Shown here: piece after piece, positions 1-12,596 of the stretch
How the letters are laid out: every line of letters begins with the position of its first letter
Position numbering within the stretch: the stretch's first letter is position 1
Origin: Anniella stebbinsi
Lineage: Eukaryota > Chordata > Lepidosauria > Squamata > Anniellidae
Assembly (NCBI GenBank): GCA_029215795.1
Contig: JARDYH010000001.1
Span: 118,136,533 to 118,200,532, forward strand
DNA: 64,000 bases
Direction of reading: 5' to 3'
The notes under the pieces: model-generated
What the model was told of the DNA's origin: nothing
The model's database searches: none
The model's input: only the letters and a program-made list of their open reading frames with translations
Translations under genes and position numbers: made by a program

Positions 1-1802
1 TCAAACTCCTCTCAAGCACTGAAGCTAGGAATGCATTGAGGCTCTGGCAATACAACCCTTTCTTAGGCAGACTTTCATGAAGTGCAGAATTAACACCTGA
101 AAAGAAGGTGCTGGCCTCATTTATGACCACTAGAATGCCCCCCAAAAGGAAATACACTACCAAAGAACAGGACAAAATAGGATACAGATTTGCATAAAGT
201 TTGCATATGCAAATTTAGAAATAATTATTATTTAAATAGAAATGCAGTATATCTCATTGTAGTGATCAGGTGACCTGTGTCCCCTGCCAGTTCAGTCTGC
301 TGTCCGGATGCTACCTGTTCTTCTGGTGCTTTTATCTGTAAACCAGAATTGGACAGCCCTCCACTAGAGGCTACCTTCAAGTAAAGGACTGTCCTCTGTA
401 AAAGAAGCCACATGGTCACCCTCACTATACCTACAAGTTCTCCATGTACAAATGGGCCTAGGTGCATAGGCTCTCTATTTACAATCTCTACCCTGCAAAA
501 ATGGAGAAGTTCGTGCACATGCAGGGCCCTGTAGAAATGAGACACTGAATATATGGCGGCTCAGTGTGGACCAGAGGCCACGATCCCAATATCCTCATCT
601 ATACATTTATTTTCACACTTCAAGAATGCCTGCACAGGGCCTTACACTACTCCATATAATAAAGAAAACTTTACATCAGTATACCAGAAACCACAGGAGA
701 GTGAAAAAATAATTGCAGAGGTACATTACAGAGAAAGATGAAAATGCCACATGCATGCCACTCTGCATATTGTGAAAGAAAAGAAGAGTAAATCCAGGAA
801 AAGGAAACTTTCATTCTTTTTTTAACTGCAGCATCATGTTTGAAAGAACGAAGACTATCAAACCTCCAAAAGCACTATTATAACCTTATAAGAGTCGAGA
901 AATCTGGGAAATGCAGCTTGACAAGACACTTTTTTCCTACCATTTCAGAAATATAATGCTTACTTATTTTCCACGTTTTTTTATGAAAGTTTAGAATGGA
1001 TTCTATTGGACCTCCTTGAAGGGCTAAAAGAAGGTAGAATCCCAGGGGAGGAAATTCTGTTTACCAGCAACTCCTAACAATGTTTGAAGGAAAGAGTTAC
1101 AGACCTGGATGTTACCAGCCTAAACACAAAGCTATTACTGAAAAGAAAGGGGTGGGGGGAGCCCTCTGTTCCACGTCAATACTCAGCCCTTGATATTGGT
1201 ATTCAGAAGTTGTATACATTCTGAGGATATAAATAAAAGCTCGTTATGCAGAGGTGAAGCAGAACAGATGCAACTAAAGCTATGTCACACTATGTTGCTA
1301 GGTTCTACTGCAGGCCTGAATTGTATGCTTCTATAACCAGAATTCCATTTTTCAGTCACTGCACTAAGTGATGCTACAGGAAATCCTGATGCTGATATCG
1401 TCAGTCTCCAGGATACTACAGAGAGTTAGTTCCTTGCTCTGCATGAGCCTAACAAATATTGTCCAAAAGAACTGCAGACTTTTCATAGCACTTACAGATC
1501 AACAGACTGAAGCCTCCACCACACCTCCATTTTTCTCCCGCTTTAAGTTCCTATTTTTCACCTTCGTTTCTTTCCCGGCTCTAGCACTGGTCATTCACAA
1601 CTTCCCATCATCACATCGTTTGCATCTTCACACGTCTTCCGCCACTGTACTTGCCAATTATTCCGGATCAATGCATTCTCACTCTTGCATTCTTTCCAGC
1701 CCAGCCACCTCCCTTCTCTTCCCCCCTCTGTTTATTGGCTGCTGTGAGCCCCTAGTCCCATCCCATTTGAATGGCACCAGTTTCTTTCCTTTAGTGTAAG
1801 GG
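1..1802. other. Unique-looking AT-rich DNA, no gene recognised
   Basis: Short open frames on both strands overlap one another, show no recognisable domain and lack a conserved start context. Nothing in this stretch matches the repeat families found elsewhere in the window. It reads as ordinary non-coding vertebrate DNA. Confidence 0.5.
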
Positions 1803-1810
1803 GGTGGGGT

Positions 1811-2130
1811 TAGGCTGACCATATGAAAAGGAGGACAGGGCTTCTGTAACTTTAACAGTTGTAGAGACAAGGGAATTTCAGCCAGTGTCATCTGTATGCA
1901 ATTAGTTCCTGGTGAAATTCCCTCTTCATCACAACAGTTAAAGGTGCAGGGGCCCTGCCTTCTTTTGTATATGGTCACTCTAGTATAGTGCCTGCAACTT
2001 TAACTATTGTGATGAAGAGGGAATTTCACCAGGAACTAATTGCATACAGATGACACTGGCTGAAATTCCCTTTTCTCTACAACTGTTAAAGTTACATGAG
2101 CCCTGTCCTCCTTTTCATATGGTCAGCCTA
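1811..2130. mobile_element. Non-autonomous hAT-like MITE, TAGGSTGACC family, copy 1
   Basis: A 320-bp element that is an inverted repeat over most of its length. Its ends are TAGGCTGACC and GGTCAGCCTA, and it is flanked by a perfect 8-bp target-site duplication, GGTGGGGT, at 1803-1810 and 2131-2138. An 8-bp duplication and TA-starting termini fit the hAT superfamily. There is no transposase, so it would have been moved by a partner element. Related copies lie at 7,056, 26,856, 46,834 and 53,225. The half-element module AACTTTAACAGTTGTAGAGA is shared by all of them. Confidence 0.88.
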
Positions 2131-2138
2131 GGTGGGGT

Positions 2139-3430
2139 ACTTCTCCCCTCATTTTTGACTTCAGATTATGTACGTGAATTGTTTTGAACCATTGGAAGCT
2201 CTATGCAAATGCTTGTCATTATTGCCCATTCTCAACCTCCCATTCTCTCCATCAGTAGTTCAACAGACTGGGAAGTCAGTACAGACTGAAAATGGTGTGC
2301 AAGGTTTCGATTCATATATTAGCATACCTCATCCTAATGTGAAACCAATACTTAATTCAATTGCAGATTTTATGCCATAGCCACCAAACCAAAGTCACTT
2401 CAAATTACTACACATGGTACCTCGTTTTATATAACGAGATACGTCTGTGCAGCAGTAGATCACCCCTAGGCTCAAGCAATTTTAACTATACACTGCAGTA
2501 TTTAGAGTTCCGCTTCCCCTCCCACTGGAAAGGAGAGGAACATGTAAAGTAAAGGGAATCCCCCTTATTATGCCTGGTCTGTCATCAGAGAGAACCAGGA
2601 GATTCCTATCCCTACGTCCTCCCAACCCTCCAACCCAGTAAGCTGGCCATTATGAGTATGCTTGGCCCAGTTTTCAAAGCAGACTATGGCCCTCATCACA
2701 TTTAGTGTTATGGCACTCTCGTAGTCCCTCCTTTCTGATTTTGTTGCTATGCATTCGCATGACATCATCCTTGTTTCGCTTTTTAATTCAGTTTTAGCGC
2801 AATTTTTTTTACCAGGGAACCTCCGTTTCCATGTTGGAATTGTTTTGGAAACTGAAGTGTGAACACTGTTGTCCCACTTCAAGTATATCTGCTTCTGTGG
2901 GTTGTGGGTGGGTTGTGGGTGGATCTTCCAGGCAATTACAGTAACAAAAGAAGAGACAGGCAATTATAGTAACAAAAGAAGAGGGTGTATCATTTCTACG
3001 CCAGGGGAGTTGCTGAACCTATTTCCTCCTTTTCATCTGGGGACACTAAGGAGTTGGAAGGAACATCTCTGTGCTCCAACTCCCTTTCTTTAGCTTCTTA
3101 ACTTGATTTTCCAATAAATTCCTGTCCCTTGCATTCCCCCTCTAAGTGCCTTATTTCTTTCTATTGCTTCTCTTCTATTTCGATTTTGTGTATTTCTTAT
3201 TCCTCCAATATTATCCTACAGTATCCTATATATATCCATTCTATATTAATTCATTATCCTACCCTATCTAATAATGGCAGAAAATGCAACTGACTCCCAT
3301 ACTGGGACTGGCCGTGGTGTTTCCTGGAGGGACCAGAAGACACTGGATTTGTTGGATATTTGGGGAGAAAGCAAGATACAAGATCAACTTAGGAGCAGTC
3401 ACCGTAATGTTGACTCCTTCTACTATATTG
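2139..3430. other. No gene recognised
   Basis: AT-rich, unique-looking DNA. A short local duplication is visible near 2,938-2,985, where a phrase ending AGTAACAAAAGAAGAG occurs twice. Open frames here lack known domains. Confidence 0.45.
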
Positions 3431-3635
3431 CTGAGCAGTTGGGATGTGCAGGGACAGGAAAATTGGTTCGGTATTGGTATTGGGACTTCCAATTTTGACC
3501 TGATTCGTATCGGGAAAAATTGGAGGTCCCTCGTATCGCTTCGGATCCAATTCCGATATGAAAATCGGACATCTGTTTTTTAATCGGACACCATTTTGGG
3601 ATATTTTTCCCCATAGCCTTCTATTGCTGTAAAGA

Positions 3636-4205
3636 AATGCCTATAACTTTTTTATTTTAAAAGATAGAAGCCTGAAACATGGCCATATGGTAGATGGGTT
3701 TGAGGTACTACTGTGTGAGAAATTTCAGAAAGATAGGTGTAGGCATTTTGTGGCTATTAATTTTTTACTAATGAAACAGGAATGCCTATAATTTTTTATT
3801 TTTAAAGATCCACACATGAAACTTGGCCACATTGCAGATGGTATGTTGGGACTCATGTGTGTGAAATTTCAGAAACAAAGGTGCTTGCCTTAGGTGGCAA
3901 GGAATTTTTTGAATAATGGGTTGCATTGGGGGAAAGACAGTTACACTTTCTACTTTTTTATTTTTAAAGATAGAACCTTGTAACTTGGCCACATTAGAAA
4001 TGACATGTAGTTAGTGATGTGTGAGAAATTTCAGAAACATATATTGAAGCGTGTAGTAGCAAGGTATTTTTGTAAAAATGAGGAAAGAAATGCATTTAAC
4101 TTTTTTGTTTCAAAGATAGAAGCCTGAAACTTGGCCACATGGCAGATGGATTTGAGGTACTTATGTGTGAGAAATTTCAGAAAGATTGGTCCAGGCACCT
4201 TCTGG
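3636..4205 (+). repeat. Four diverged tandem modules of about 125-170 bp
   Basis: Four head-to-tail copies of one module begin near 3,636, 3,785, 3,945 and 4,090. Each contains an A/T-rich run, AAAGAT(AGAAGCCTG)AAACTTGGCCACAT, a GATG-type spacer and GTGTGAGAAATTTCAGAAA. The copies differ by substitutions and small indels, so the array is old. It sits inside the hAT relic that starts at 3,439. Confidence 0.75.
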
Positions 4206-4365
4206 CTATGAATTTTTTACTTTAAAAGTTCCAAAAGTTCCAATATGGTGGGTTTGACTGCTAATAGAGGGGGAAGAAGGTGGGGGAGGGGGTGCTGTTT
4301 GACAGCTGTCAAACCCACCTGGACCTATCTTTCTGAAATTTCTCACACATAAGTACCTCAGATTG
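4150..4365. repeat. Inverted repeat closing the tandem-module region
   Basis: The last forward module, with GAGGTACTTATGTGTGAGA at about 4,153-4,172, reappears inverted at about 4,335-4,360. Between them is a shorter hairpin with arms GGTGGGTTTGAC (from 4,249) and GTCAAACCCACC (ending 4,318). This makes a nested fold-back and probably marks the centre or far arm of the original element. Confidence 0.65.
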
Positions 4366-4974
4366 CATCTGATTACATTTTTGACTTCATGCGGGTGGGA
4401 AGGAAGGAGATCCTGCCGACCCACCTACTCAGAACATATAACAGGAGGATGTAAAATTCTGGCAGGAATGGACTATAAGGACAGACACAATAAAGCTGCA
4501 AAAATAATTCACCAACAACTGGCCAGCAAATTCAACGTTATCAAACAACCTACACCATACTATACATACTCACCCGAAAAAATCTTCGAAAATGCAGATC
4601 AAAAAATATACTGGGACAGAACAATTCATACTGACAAGACAATACCCTGCAATGGGCCAAACATAATGGTCATAGACAAAAAAGAAAAACACACATACCT
4701 CATCGACATAGCAATACTAAATGACAGAAATGTTGTTGAAAAGGAAGAAGAAAAGAGAGACAAATATACACCACTGGCCATGGAAGTCAAAGAACTATGG
4801 CAACAGGAAAAGGTCACAATTATTCCGTTAGTCACCTCAGTCACCGGCATCACATCAAAAAATTATACAGAAAACCTTCAGAAACTGGGCCTACCAAAAT
4901 ACATCTACACCAACATCCAGAAAGCAGTCCTACTTAAAACATGCTCAACTGTTAGGAAATTCCTGAATCTGTAA
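4363..4974 (+). pseudogene. R4/Dong-type LINE, C-terminal restriction-like endonuclease region (relic)
   Basis: A 203-codon open frame; its first roughly 15-30 residues probably come from the preceding hAT relic. The rest resembles the C-terminus of R4-clade non-LTR retrotransposons, downstream of the reverse transcriptase. It includes a YKDRHNKAAK-like segment, a YWDR segment, and the endonuclease core NGPNIMVIDKKE followed by LIDIAI. In this family the core is normally P-D then about 12-16 residues then D. Here the first D reads N (PN), so the nuclease would be expected to be dead. The frame stops at the usual place, and the 3' tail runs to an ATAATAAT stretch near 5,050, as expected for this clade. 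A shorter copy of the same 3' end lies at 23,060-23,236. Confidence 0.72.
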
Positions 4975-5064
4975 AAGACAGCATGACTTGGCAAAGCCCA
5001 TCATGTCCATCTAGAAAAATAGCCATGAGCAAAAAAGTGATGAAATAATAATAATATTCAAATT

Positions 5065-6100
5065 ACAATTTGTTCAAATGACAGAACAAAACTGACCTTG
5101 ACTTTGAAGCAGGAGGAACTGAGTTTTGAGATACTACATACCTCAGTGGGGATGCCCAACAAGCCGAGAACTATAGCCTTTTGCATTTAGGTTTTATTGT
5201 TTTAATATTGTGATAACTATGAAATTACAGTAAAGTGTGTTTTGACTCAGGTCCGTTCATTCTTTGTGTTTCTGGGTGAATGTGTAAATGTTTATAGTGT
5301 TTGTTGTTAGCAAAGGATTTTTAAAAAGGTTGGTTTTTTTATCTGATATGGGTGTTGTTTTACGTTTAATCATAAGCTATTTTATGTTTTATGTTTTAGT
5401 TGTCATTTGTCTAATTTGTAGTTATACTTGTTTTTTTATGTAGCTCCTAATGAAGGATGTTTTTCCAAAATGTGTAGAGCATATCCAAGAAGTTTGTTTT
5501 TTTTAAAAAAATAAAAAGATTGTCTCATAGCACCAGAGCGTGGCTCTCTTTTTTCATCAGCTATTAAATAAAACCAGAAATCTGCCTATTGCATCAGACC
5601 AAGCCAATAGCAAGTTGACATTAGTAGTGGGAAATGGAACAGAATCTAAAGAACCGAACTGGAAAAAAAAAATGTTGAGGTTCATTCCCAAACAGAATCT
5701 TCCAACACCCCTACTGGAAAGCTAAGACGCTTCACTGCAGACAAACCCTGGCATGCGAGACTCTTGCATAGTGATTTAAGGCACAGATAGATTTATGTTC
5801 CTTGGGTGCATAAACCTTCCCTCCATTCTTATTGGGAAAAGACTGTGGAAAGAACCCTGCATATTGATTCATAAGTATAAATAAGTAAATAAAATTAGGA
5901 ATCCTCACTTTGAAGTACCATTTCAATAGAAAATGTCTTTACATTATTGTTTCCTAAAGCAGTTGCACAAACTCAAACCAATTTTTGAATGTTTGAAATT
6001 TTTATGTATCATTCACTTATTTAAATTTTCATTTTAAAAACTTCATGCAGTTTCAACGTTATTATTATATGCTACAAGTCACAGTTTTAAAAGGGGACAG
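5065..6100. other. No gene recognised; AT-rich
   Basis: A long T/A-rich stretch with no recognisable protein domain or clear repeat family. Short frames are not coding-like. Confidence 0.45.
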
Positions 6101-6104
6101 GAAA

Positions 6105-6456
6105 ATATGGGAGAATCAGGAATATTCAACCTGCCAAAATTTTCATTTCGAAGCACAGATTGGCTTATTCCCATTTTAGTTCCCGGCGTATTTTTCAGTT
6201 CATCCCAATGGGGAAAGTGTGATTTTGAATGAGAAAGTGCAGATTTCTGTGTGCATTTTACAAAACTGCACACTTTTCACCTTTGATTAGAGCAAGAGTG
6301 CATTTCAAAGTGCACATTCAAAAACATATTTTTAAAATGTGACTGCAAGTTAAGAAATATGCTAATATTTCTCAAAAAGTGTACTTCCATTCATGGTTGT
6401 GAACAGGAAAGATTTGGATTATTTTCAAACAGACACAAAATTCTCATACATCCCTA
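6105..6456. mobile_element. Possible degenerate hAT-like element, GGGAGAATC type
   Basis: The left end TATGGGAGAATC and right end AATTCTCATACATCCCTA are roughly inverted copies of a TAGGGATG-type terminus. The interior is a patchwork of GTGCACATT and AAAATGTG-like words also seen near 57,480-57,700 and 62,870-63,195. No matching 8-bp duplication was found, so the limits are uncertain. Confidence 0.4.
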
Positions 6457-7055
6457 TATCTTCCAGTAGATAAGTTCTTTGGAAAACTAGTGACAACATT
6501 GCTGATGCTGTGATTTTGTCATTCTGGTTAAGTATAGGTTAGCCAATTTTGATTGACATGAGAAAGGAAAAGCTGGGCTACAGAATTCTGGCCTTGGAAT
6601 ATTTCTTAAACCAAAAATCTAACCTTTAGAGCCTTTTGAATTGTCTGCTATAGTTACTTCTACTGTCAGTGGACAACAGGACTGCATCAAGATGACACTT
6701 GAAGCCCACAGCTAGCTCTGAGAGGCATAGCTGAGGCTCAGTACCCCAAATTTATTCCTTAGCCAAAATTGTCATCTATTGTAGAAGCTACACCTCTAAG
6801 AAGGTTCTCTTACTGGGGCAGAGGAAGGGAAGGGGACAAAACTAGTACCACTGCTGATTCCCACCATTTCAGGCTTGTGTTTTGTTTTGTTTTTGGCATG
6901 GTTCACTGAAAAAGTAACCCAGCCCAGAGCTTACATTTTCAGCCATCTGCAGTAGCTAGCTGGTTCAAATCAATTTGTAAAGTTCAGTTCCGCTACCCTC
7001 TCATCTTACCTGTTCTCTTAGGTGCCCAAGAGAGCTTCTGCCCCTCTAACAACTG

Positions 7056-7375
7056 TAGGCTGAGCAGATAAAATCCAGGTCAGGGCTCATATAACTTTAA
7101 CAGTTGTAGAGAAAAGGGAATTTCAGCCAGTGTCATTTGTTTGCAATTAGTTCCTGGTGATATTCCCTCTTCATCACAACAGTTAAAGGTGCAGGAGCCC
7201 TTCCTTCTTTTGTATATGGTCACTCTAGTATAGTGCCTGCAACTTTAACTGTTGTAATGAAGAGGGAATATCACCAGGAACTAATTGCAAACAAATGACA
7301 CTGGCTGAAATTCCCTTTTCTCTACAACTGTTAAAGTTACATGAGCCCTGACCTGGATGTTATCTGGTCACCCTA
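7056..7375. mobile_element. Non-autonomous hAT-like MITE, TAGGSTGACC family, copy 2
   Basis: About 320 bp, palindromic, from TAGGCTGAGCAG to CTGGTCACCCTA. The likely 8-bp duplication is AACAACTG (7048-7055) against AATAACTG (7375-7382), with one mismatch and a one-base shift at the end. Internal halves match copy 1, but the terminal 30 bp read ATAAAATCCAGGTCAGGGCTC instead of the AAAAGGAGGACAGGG version. Two terminal subfamilies therefore share one core. Confidence 0.82.
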
Positions 7376-7383
7376 ATAACTGG

Positions 7384-9060
7384 GCACACTGGAGAAGTCT
7401 ACCAGGTGTAGTTTTTTCCATCACTGTGCTGCCATGCCAGGAAGAGCTCCAGTCCTCCATACAACCCTTAAAGGCACAACAGCCTCTTGGGTGGTGTATC
7501 AGTCAAGCTTAGTTTTCTGTGCATCATGGTCTTGTCTTGACTGCCTGCCATTGGCTCAAGGCCCTGTTCAAACCTTTTCCTTGGGCACTCCTTTTTCACA
7601 TTTCCAAGTTGCCACCAAACGCTATTTCTTCAAGTGCCAGCTTTTCAAAAATATTTCTTCTGCATGTCTCATATTATTTAGCTGGCTGTACTCTTTAAAC
7701 ACCTTGCTTGTTCTTCCTTCATTCTCCTTCCAGCCACCAGCATGCAGTCTCTCACACAGGTCCTTCCTGTTGTGTTTTCAACCCTTTATATCAGCTCCTC
7801 TATCTCCTTCTTGAATCCCTATTGCCTCTGTCTATTCTTCACTTCTTGCATAACCCTCACTTCATGACCTTGGACTTACAGTCTCTGAGGCTTTCTGGGC
7901 CTGCTCAGCAATATGAACTTTAGAAGACAAAGAGTTTTTCCTGATCTGCCTGTTGATCCATGCTACCTGAACAAGGCTCTTTACAAGTCTTAGTAACTTC
8001 ATTGGCTTATTTAACTAGTTTTTATATTGTGCCCTGGCAGGGACTCTAATGCACACCTGCAGCAGGTTTTCTCCTAGATTAAAGGAGAAGAGGAAATATG
8101 GATGGTGTGCTGTGCTTAAGGAGACAGTGTACAATTAATTCATGGTTACAACACAATACAGAAATAAGGGCTAAGAGTTTCAATCAGTCAGTTTCCTGGA
8201 TTTAAGACAGTAAAACAGGCCCGGTACTTTAGTTACCTTGTTCCTTGGCTGTCTGCCATTGTCTGCCATTTTTCTTGCTTTCTTAAAGAACCTGACAGGA
8301 TCAATCTAGTCCAATTTTTCCATTCCTCGTGGCTGTGGCTGATTAGTTCATTCATTTACGAAAATTAAAGTGCCCCCCCCGTCTCTGGTCCACTGAGATT
8401 TCTAGACTCAGGCCCCTGAAAATACTATTAAGAGTATTCTTAATAGTTGCATATAAGGGGTGAGGGAATGAATTTACCTTCCCTAGCTCTTGAGACCTCT
8501 TCCCACTGAGCTTTCCAGTTCACACAATTCTGAAGATTGTGGGTGGTCAGCAGTCAGCAGATGAATTGTTTGTGAATCAATGCAGCCAACAGAAGCTAGA
8601 GACCACTGCCACAAAATCTCTCAGGCAAGTGAATTACAAAATTACAATACATGTTATAAATGGCCAGGAGTTCTAAAATAAGCCTAAACCCAAATTGTGT
8701 CAACTCAACTCATAACATAACTGGGCTTTAGGCCAGCCGCTAAATAGAACTCATTTCTCCTGAAACACATCACAAACAGACAGAGAGACAGACAAAAAGG
8801 AAATAAACAGGAAACTCCTTTCACTGGATAGCTTCAGGGATATCCAATATATTTGGCTAATCAAATATTTGTATGAATTGAGATGTTGTTTACATAGCAA
8901 AATAATATTGAAATAGGGAGACAGAAAATACATTCGACTGAAAGTTCCACTGGACTTTATCAGAATGCCAACACGATTTAAAATGGCAGAGATCAGGATT
9001 TACAAGAAGAAAATCCTGGGTGTTCAATTTTCTACCCTTGGGAAGTATGGACTACTGGCA

Positions 9061-9063
<3 letters not shown>
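7384..9063. other. No gene recognised
   Basis: Unique-looking DNA. The longest plus-strand frame (7,434-7,814) has no recognisable domain and an amino-acid make-up typical of chance frames over pyrimidine-rich DNA. Confidence 0.45.

Positions 9064-9098
<35 letters not shown>
9064..9098. repeat. (CT)n microsatellite
   Basis: An uninterrupted run of about 17 CT dinucleotides. Confidence 0.97.
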
Positions 9099-9101
<3 letters not shown>

Positions 9102-11074
9102 TCTGACTGCTGATAGTTTGTGAATTTCATATCTGAATTTGCTCTGGAGAATTTACTACACATAATGCAATCATAAAGGAGACAGTACATTCAGTAGTTC
9201 TAAAAGTGTCCTCTGACAATGCTGATTCAGCAAGAGACAGTTTGGATGTGACAGCCCGTTGGGAGTCCCATAGCTACACCCACCACTCCCTATGGAAGCA
9301 CTCCAAAAATCTCTTTGCAATAAGTTAGTGAAGCAATAAATTTGTCAGTGTGTGTGTGTGTTAAGTGCCATATTTTTAACTCCTAACTTAGTGCATTTTT
9401 TCATGCCATTTTGCTTCCCAAAAGAATACGTCAGAATCGCTGTTCTGAAATATGGCATGTTATGAACTATATTTGTACTTTAACAAATGAAGAAATACGA
9501 CAAAATTAAAATGCCAAACCACAATGCACAAAGTACAGAAATTGCCTTAAAGATTTAAGGGCACAATTCTATTGCGATAGCTGTAAGTCCCTGAACTAAG
9601 GGCTACTGACGAACCAATGCAGGGTGTATGGAGCACAGAGGGCTTCCTCTCCTCCATACTATGGCTGTACTGCAGTAATAGCTAGATGGAAGAACTTCAG
9701 AGCGGGGAGGGGGAAGGCTATGCATTGCATAGGAAGCTGTGTAAAGGAGCTTTCATCATCTCCTCCCCTCCCCCACCCCTGGTTCACCCTCTCCTTGCTA
9801 TGTTCCTGAGCATGAAGAAGGAGCTGGGGCCGAGAGATGCACACTAGGCATGAGGTGGGGAGCACTTAGGGGGGTAGGCAAAACATGCTTTCCAGAGGCC
9901 CTGGAACGCATGCTTCCCCTTCCCCCCCCCATGCCAGTTGTGGCCTTAAAGGCTCTCTTAATGCAAAGGTAAGAGGGCCTTTAAGGCCCCAATTGGCCTA
10001 GGGGGGAAATTATGTACTTTCTGGAGGCCCCGGAAAGTGCTCATTGCTCCCAAGTGCTCGGCAAAGGCTCCTTGGAGCAGGTTGATGTGAGCAGTGCTCA
10101 GTGAGTTCACAGGGTAGGCCCCACGAGAATCCTCTAAAACCTACTTCTGAATTCCAAGAGGACATCAGTTCTCTAGTGATATGTGAACTAGTTTAGGTAT
10201 TGTATGATTCCTTTGGCACACACACAAGTCCAGTTTCTATTATATAGGATGAAACGATTTGCCTGTAGCACGGAGTCATCTTCCATTTGAAAATGTCGCA
10301 TTTAAGAAACATTCAGCATTTTATAATTTAAAATAGATCATCATCATATAATTTCAGACAGCCCATTCAGTCAGAAGATTATGATGCTTCCTCAGCACTT
10401 CTTTTCTTAGTTCAACATTTAATGGCCTAGACAATGATGTCTACTTTATTTGTGCATTGAAAGAGCGATGTGTTGTATACACGTTTAGATTCCTTCTGCT
10501 CATGCTGCTCTTCAATGAACACTCATTTGCTTCAGGGTGCTTGAATGCTCGATTGGATAGAGCGTTTTGACACCTAGGGTAGTACCCAATGCTGTTGTCT
10601 CTATAGTCCTGCTTGATCTGTTGCACAAGTACAACCCACCTCTCATGCAATGGGAAGCTGGTGGTTCAAAATTCAACCACAGAAACAAGTGGAAATGCTT
10701 GTGTCTGGATCAGCAAAGGTGAGCTGAGCGCCATGTATGCATGCAGGTCCCTGGCCACCTTGAACTTCATTGCAACCCTCAGAAATTATGGATTTCATTA
10801 GTGAGATGTGTTCCGTTCTATGTTGGGTATCCTCATATAAAAATGCAAACACAAAGAATGTTTCATCCATCCCTAAATAGACACCCCAAATTTGTAAATT
10901 TAGAAGATCATGAAATTTCTCAGGTGCTATTGCAAAGCAATATTTGAAGGGAAGGTCCTACACAATCAAAACTGTGTTGGAACGCTGGGGGAAATTAGTT
11001 GGATTTCCCAATAACATTTCACACATCTCCAACAAATTCCAAAAAATACTAATAGCTAGATGCCTCTAGGAGAA
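9099..11074. other. No gene recognised
   Basis: Mixed AT-rich and G/C-run DNA with short (TG) and (CA) stretches near 9,349 and 10,218. A phrase reading CATCCATCCCTA at about 10,867 looks like the right terminus of a hAT-like element, but no matching left end was found. Confidence 0.4.
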
Positions 11075-11610
11075 TCTCACACATGTCTACACCTGCCATT
11101 TATCCCGGGGTCAGCTTGAGGTCATCCCTGTGCATCCAAATGATGCACAGCTGATCCCAGGGTCAACCAGGGATGACCTCTCAGTTGTTCTGGGATAACT
11201 GGGACTCCACTTATACCAATTTTCCCCGCAGTCCCAGGACAACCCCGAGGACCATGGGTGGTGTGGCGTGGGCTCCCTGCGAGTAACAGGGCTCTTCAAA
11301 TGGACACGGAGTTGTGCAGGGGCGTTGGGGAGGAGTATTTTTGCCATCCTTGGGATGGCTCTCAGCATGTTGGGGCACTGAATTTGAAGGGTTTCCCCCC
11401 CCCCAAAAAAACTTACCTTTGGCGCAGGATCGTGCCAACACTATTGTGCAAACCTCTCCCTTCTTAAAGTAAACACCATGCCAGGAACATCCTTCTTGAC
11501 TTCTGGGATGTTGCACTGGCATGTGCACCTTAGAGGACAATCCCAGAAGCTGTAAAGCCTGAGATCCTCCCTCCACCCCATCCCTGAAGGCCTGCAGGTA
11601 TAGATGAGCC
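11075..11610. mobile_element. MITE-like element, TCTACACC/GGTATAGA termini
   Basis: The left end TGTCTACACCTGCC and right end CTGCAGGTATAGATGAGCC are loosely inverted. The interior shares ordered words with 34,561-35,068, including GTC..CCCRGGGT, CCAAATGA(C/T)GCA(C/G)A and TTAAAGTAAA. Boundaries are approximate and no target-site duplication was identified. The open frames inside are not coding-like. Confidence 0.5.
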
Positions 11611-12596
11611 CAAGGATATATCTGGAGTTCTGCCTTCACTAGAAACTGTTGGAACCATGGGTTTCAGAGGGAGCAGAAGCCTTCTTGGTATTGGCCAGTC
11701 AAAGACATGTTTTCTGGTGGGTTTCAGGCTCATTCCAAAAATACGTGAGAGGCAGCATAAAAAAATACCCGTCATTCAAATTACTTCAACTGGCATTCTA
11801 CGTGTGTCATTTTGAAATCAGTTTCACTTGGCATGTAGTTTTCTAAGTGCCATTATAAGCAAGAATTTGATTAAATTCTATAAAATGTTAGACAAATGCA
11901 GCTGGTTTAAGAATCATTAAACAAAATTTGTCAGGTCTTCTCTACACAAATTCTAGCATTTTCTAGCTGACCAGCATTCGGTGCTTCTTACAGAGTATAA
12001 ATGGGTAAATGAGTCTTAGCTGTCATTCACTGTAGCTAAACTAATTAGTATCAACTTCATCTTCAAGCCCAGTATTTCTGTGTCATGGTGAAGTAATTTA
12101 GACATGCTATGGTTAATTTATGTTTCAATAGTGACAGTTTACACTGGATCTTAAAGAAAATTGCAATGCTATCAGTAGAATGGACACTTGCCACTCTGCT
12201 ACTGCAATTCATCCATGTGTTATCTTTTTCCTATCTTCAGTATCTTGTTCCTAAACATTGCTTTTGTGTTCACTCTATTCCCATGCCATCCTTTCTCTGT
12301 TATTCATCAAATCCTTTAAAGTCTTAGCACTGAGGAAGCCAAACCAAGCCTAGTATAGATGATCTTATCTCACTGTTGCTGAGGCTAAGGCAATTCAGTC
12401 TAATGCTTCAAGATCTGAAAAGTAACTAAATTGGAAATGCCCATCTCTAATTAATGTTGAATTAAAGGCAAAGAATACCTCAATGAAAAGCTGCAAAAAA
12501 AAAGGGGGGGCAGTATCCAACTGGGTGATTCAAATGATGTTGCACTAGCAGAAACTAGATTCGGAACTATGCACAAGAGAAGAATTCAACTAAACT
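11611..12596. other. No gene recognised
   Basis: AT-rich unique-looking DNA without a recognisable domain or repeat. Confidence 0.45.

Larger units (their letters stand above)
3439..4370 (+). mobile_element. Diverged non-autonomous hAT relic linking the A-type and D-type elements
   Basis: The start TTGGGATGTGCAGGGAC matches the TAGGGRTGTGCACGGAC terminus of elements A-C with one altered second base. The next 160 bp follow element A in order: the GGGAC..CCAATTTTG block, the inverted CAAAATTGG-type block, runs of ATCGGA, then CCATTTT..TTTTTCCCCATAG. After that the sequence switches to the module ATGCCTATAACTT..TTTTAAAAG..TAGAAGCCTGAAAC, which is the interior of element D (30,643). No intact right terminus or target-site duplication was found. 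An R4-type LINE follows directly and may have replaced the 3' end. Confidence 0.7.

Noticed and set aside
1368..1799. 143-codon plus-strand frame
   Set aside because: No domain, low-complexity Ser/Leu/Pro composition, and overlapped by a frame on the other strand.
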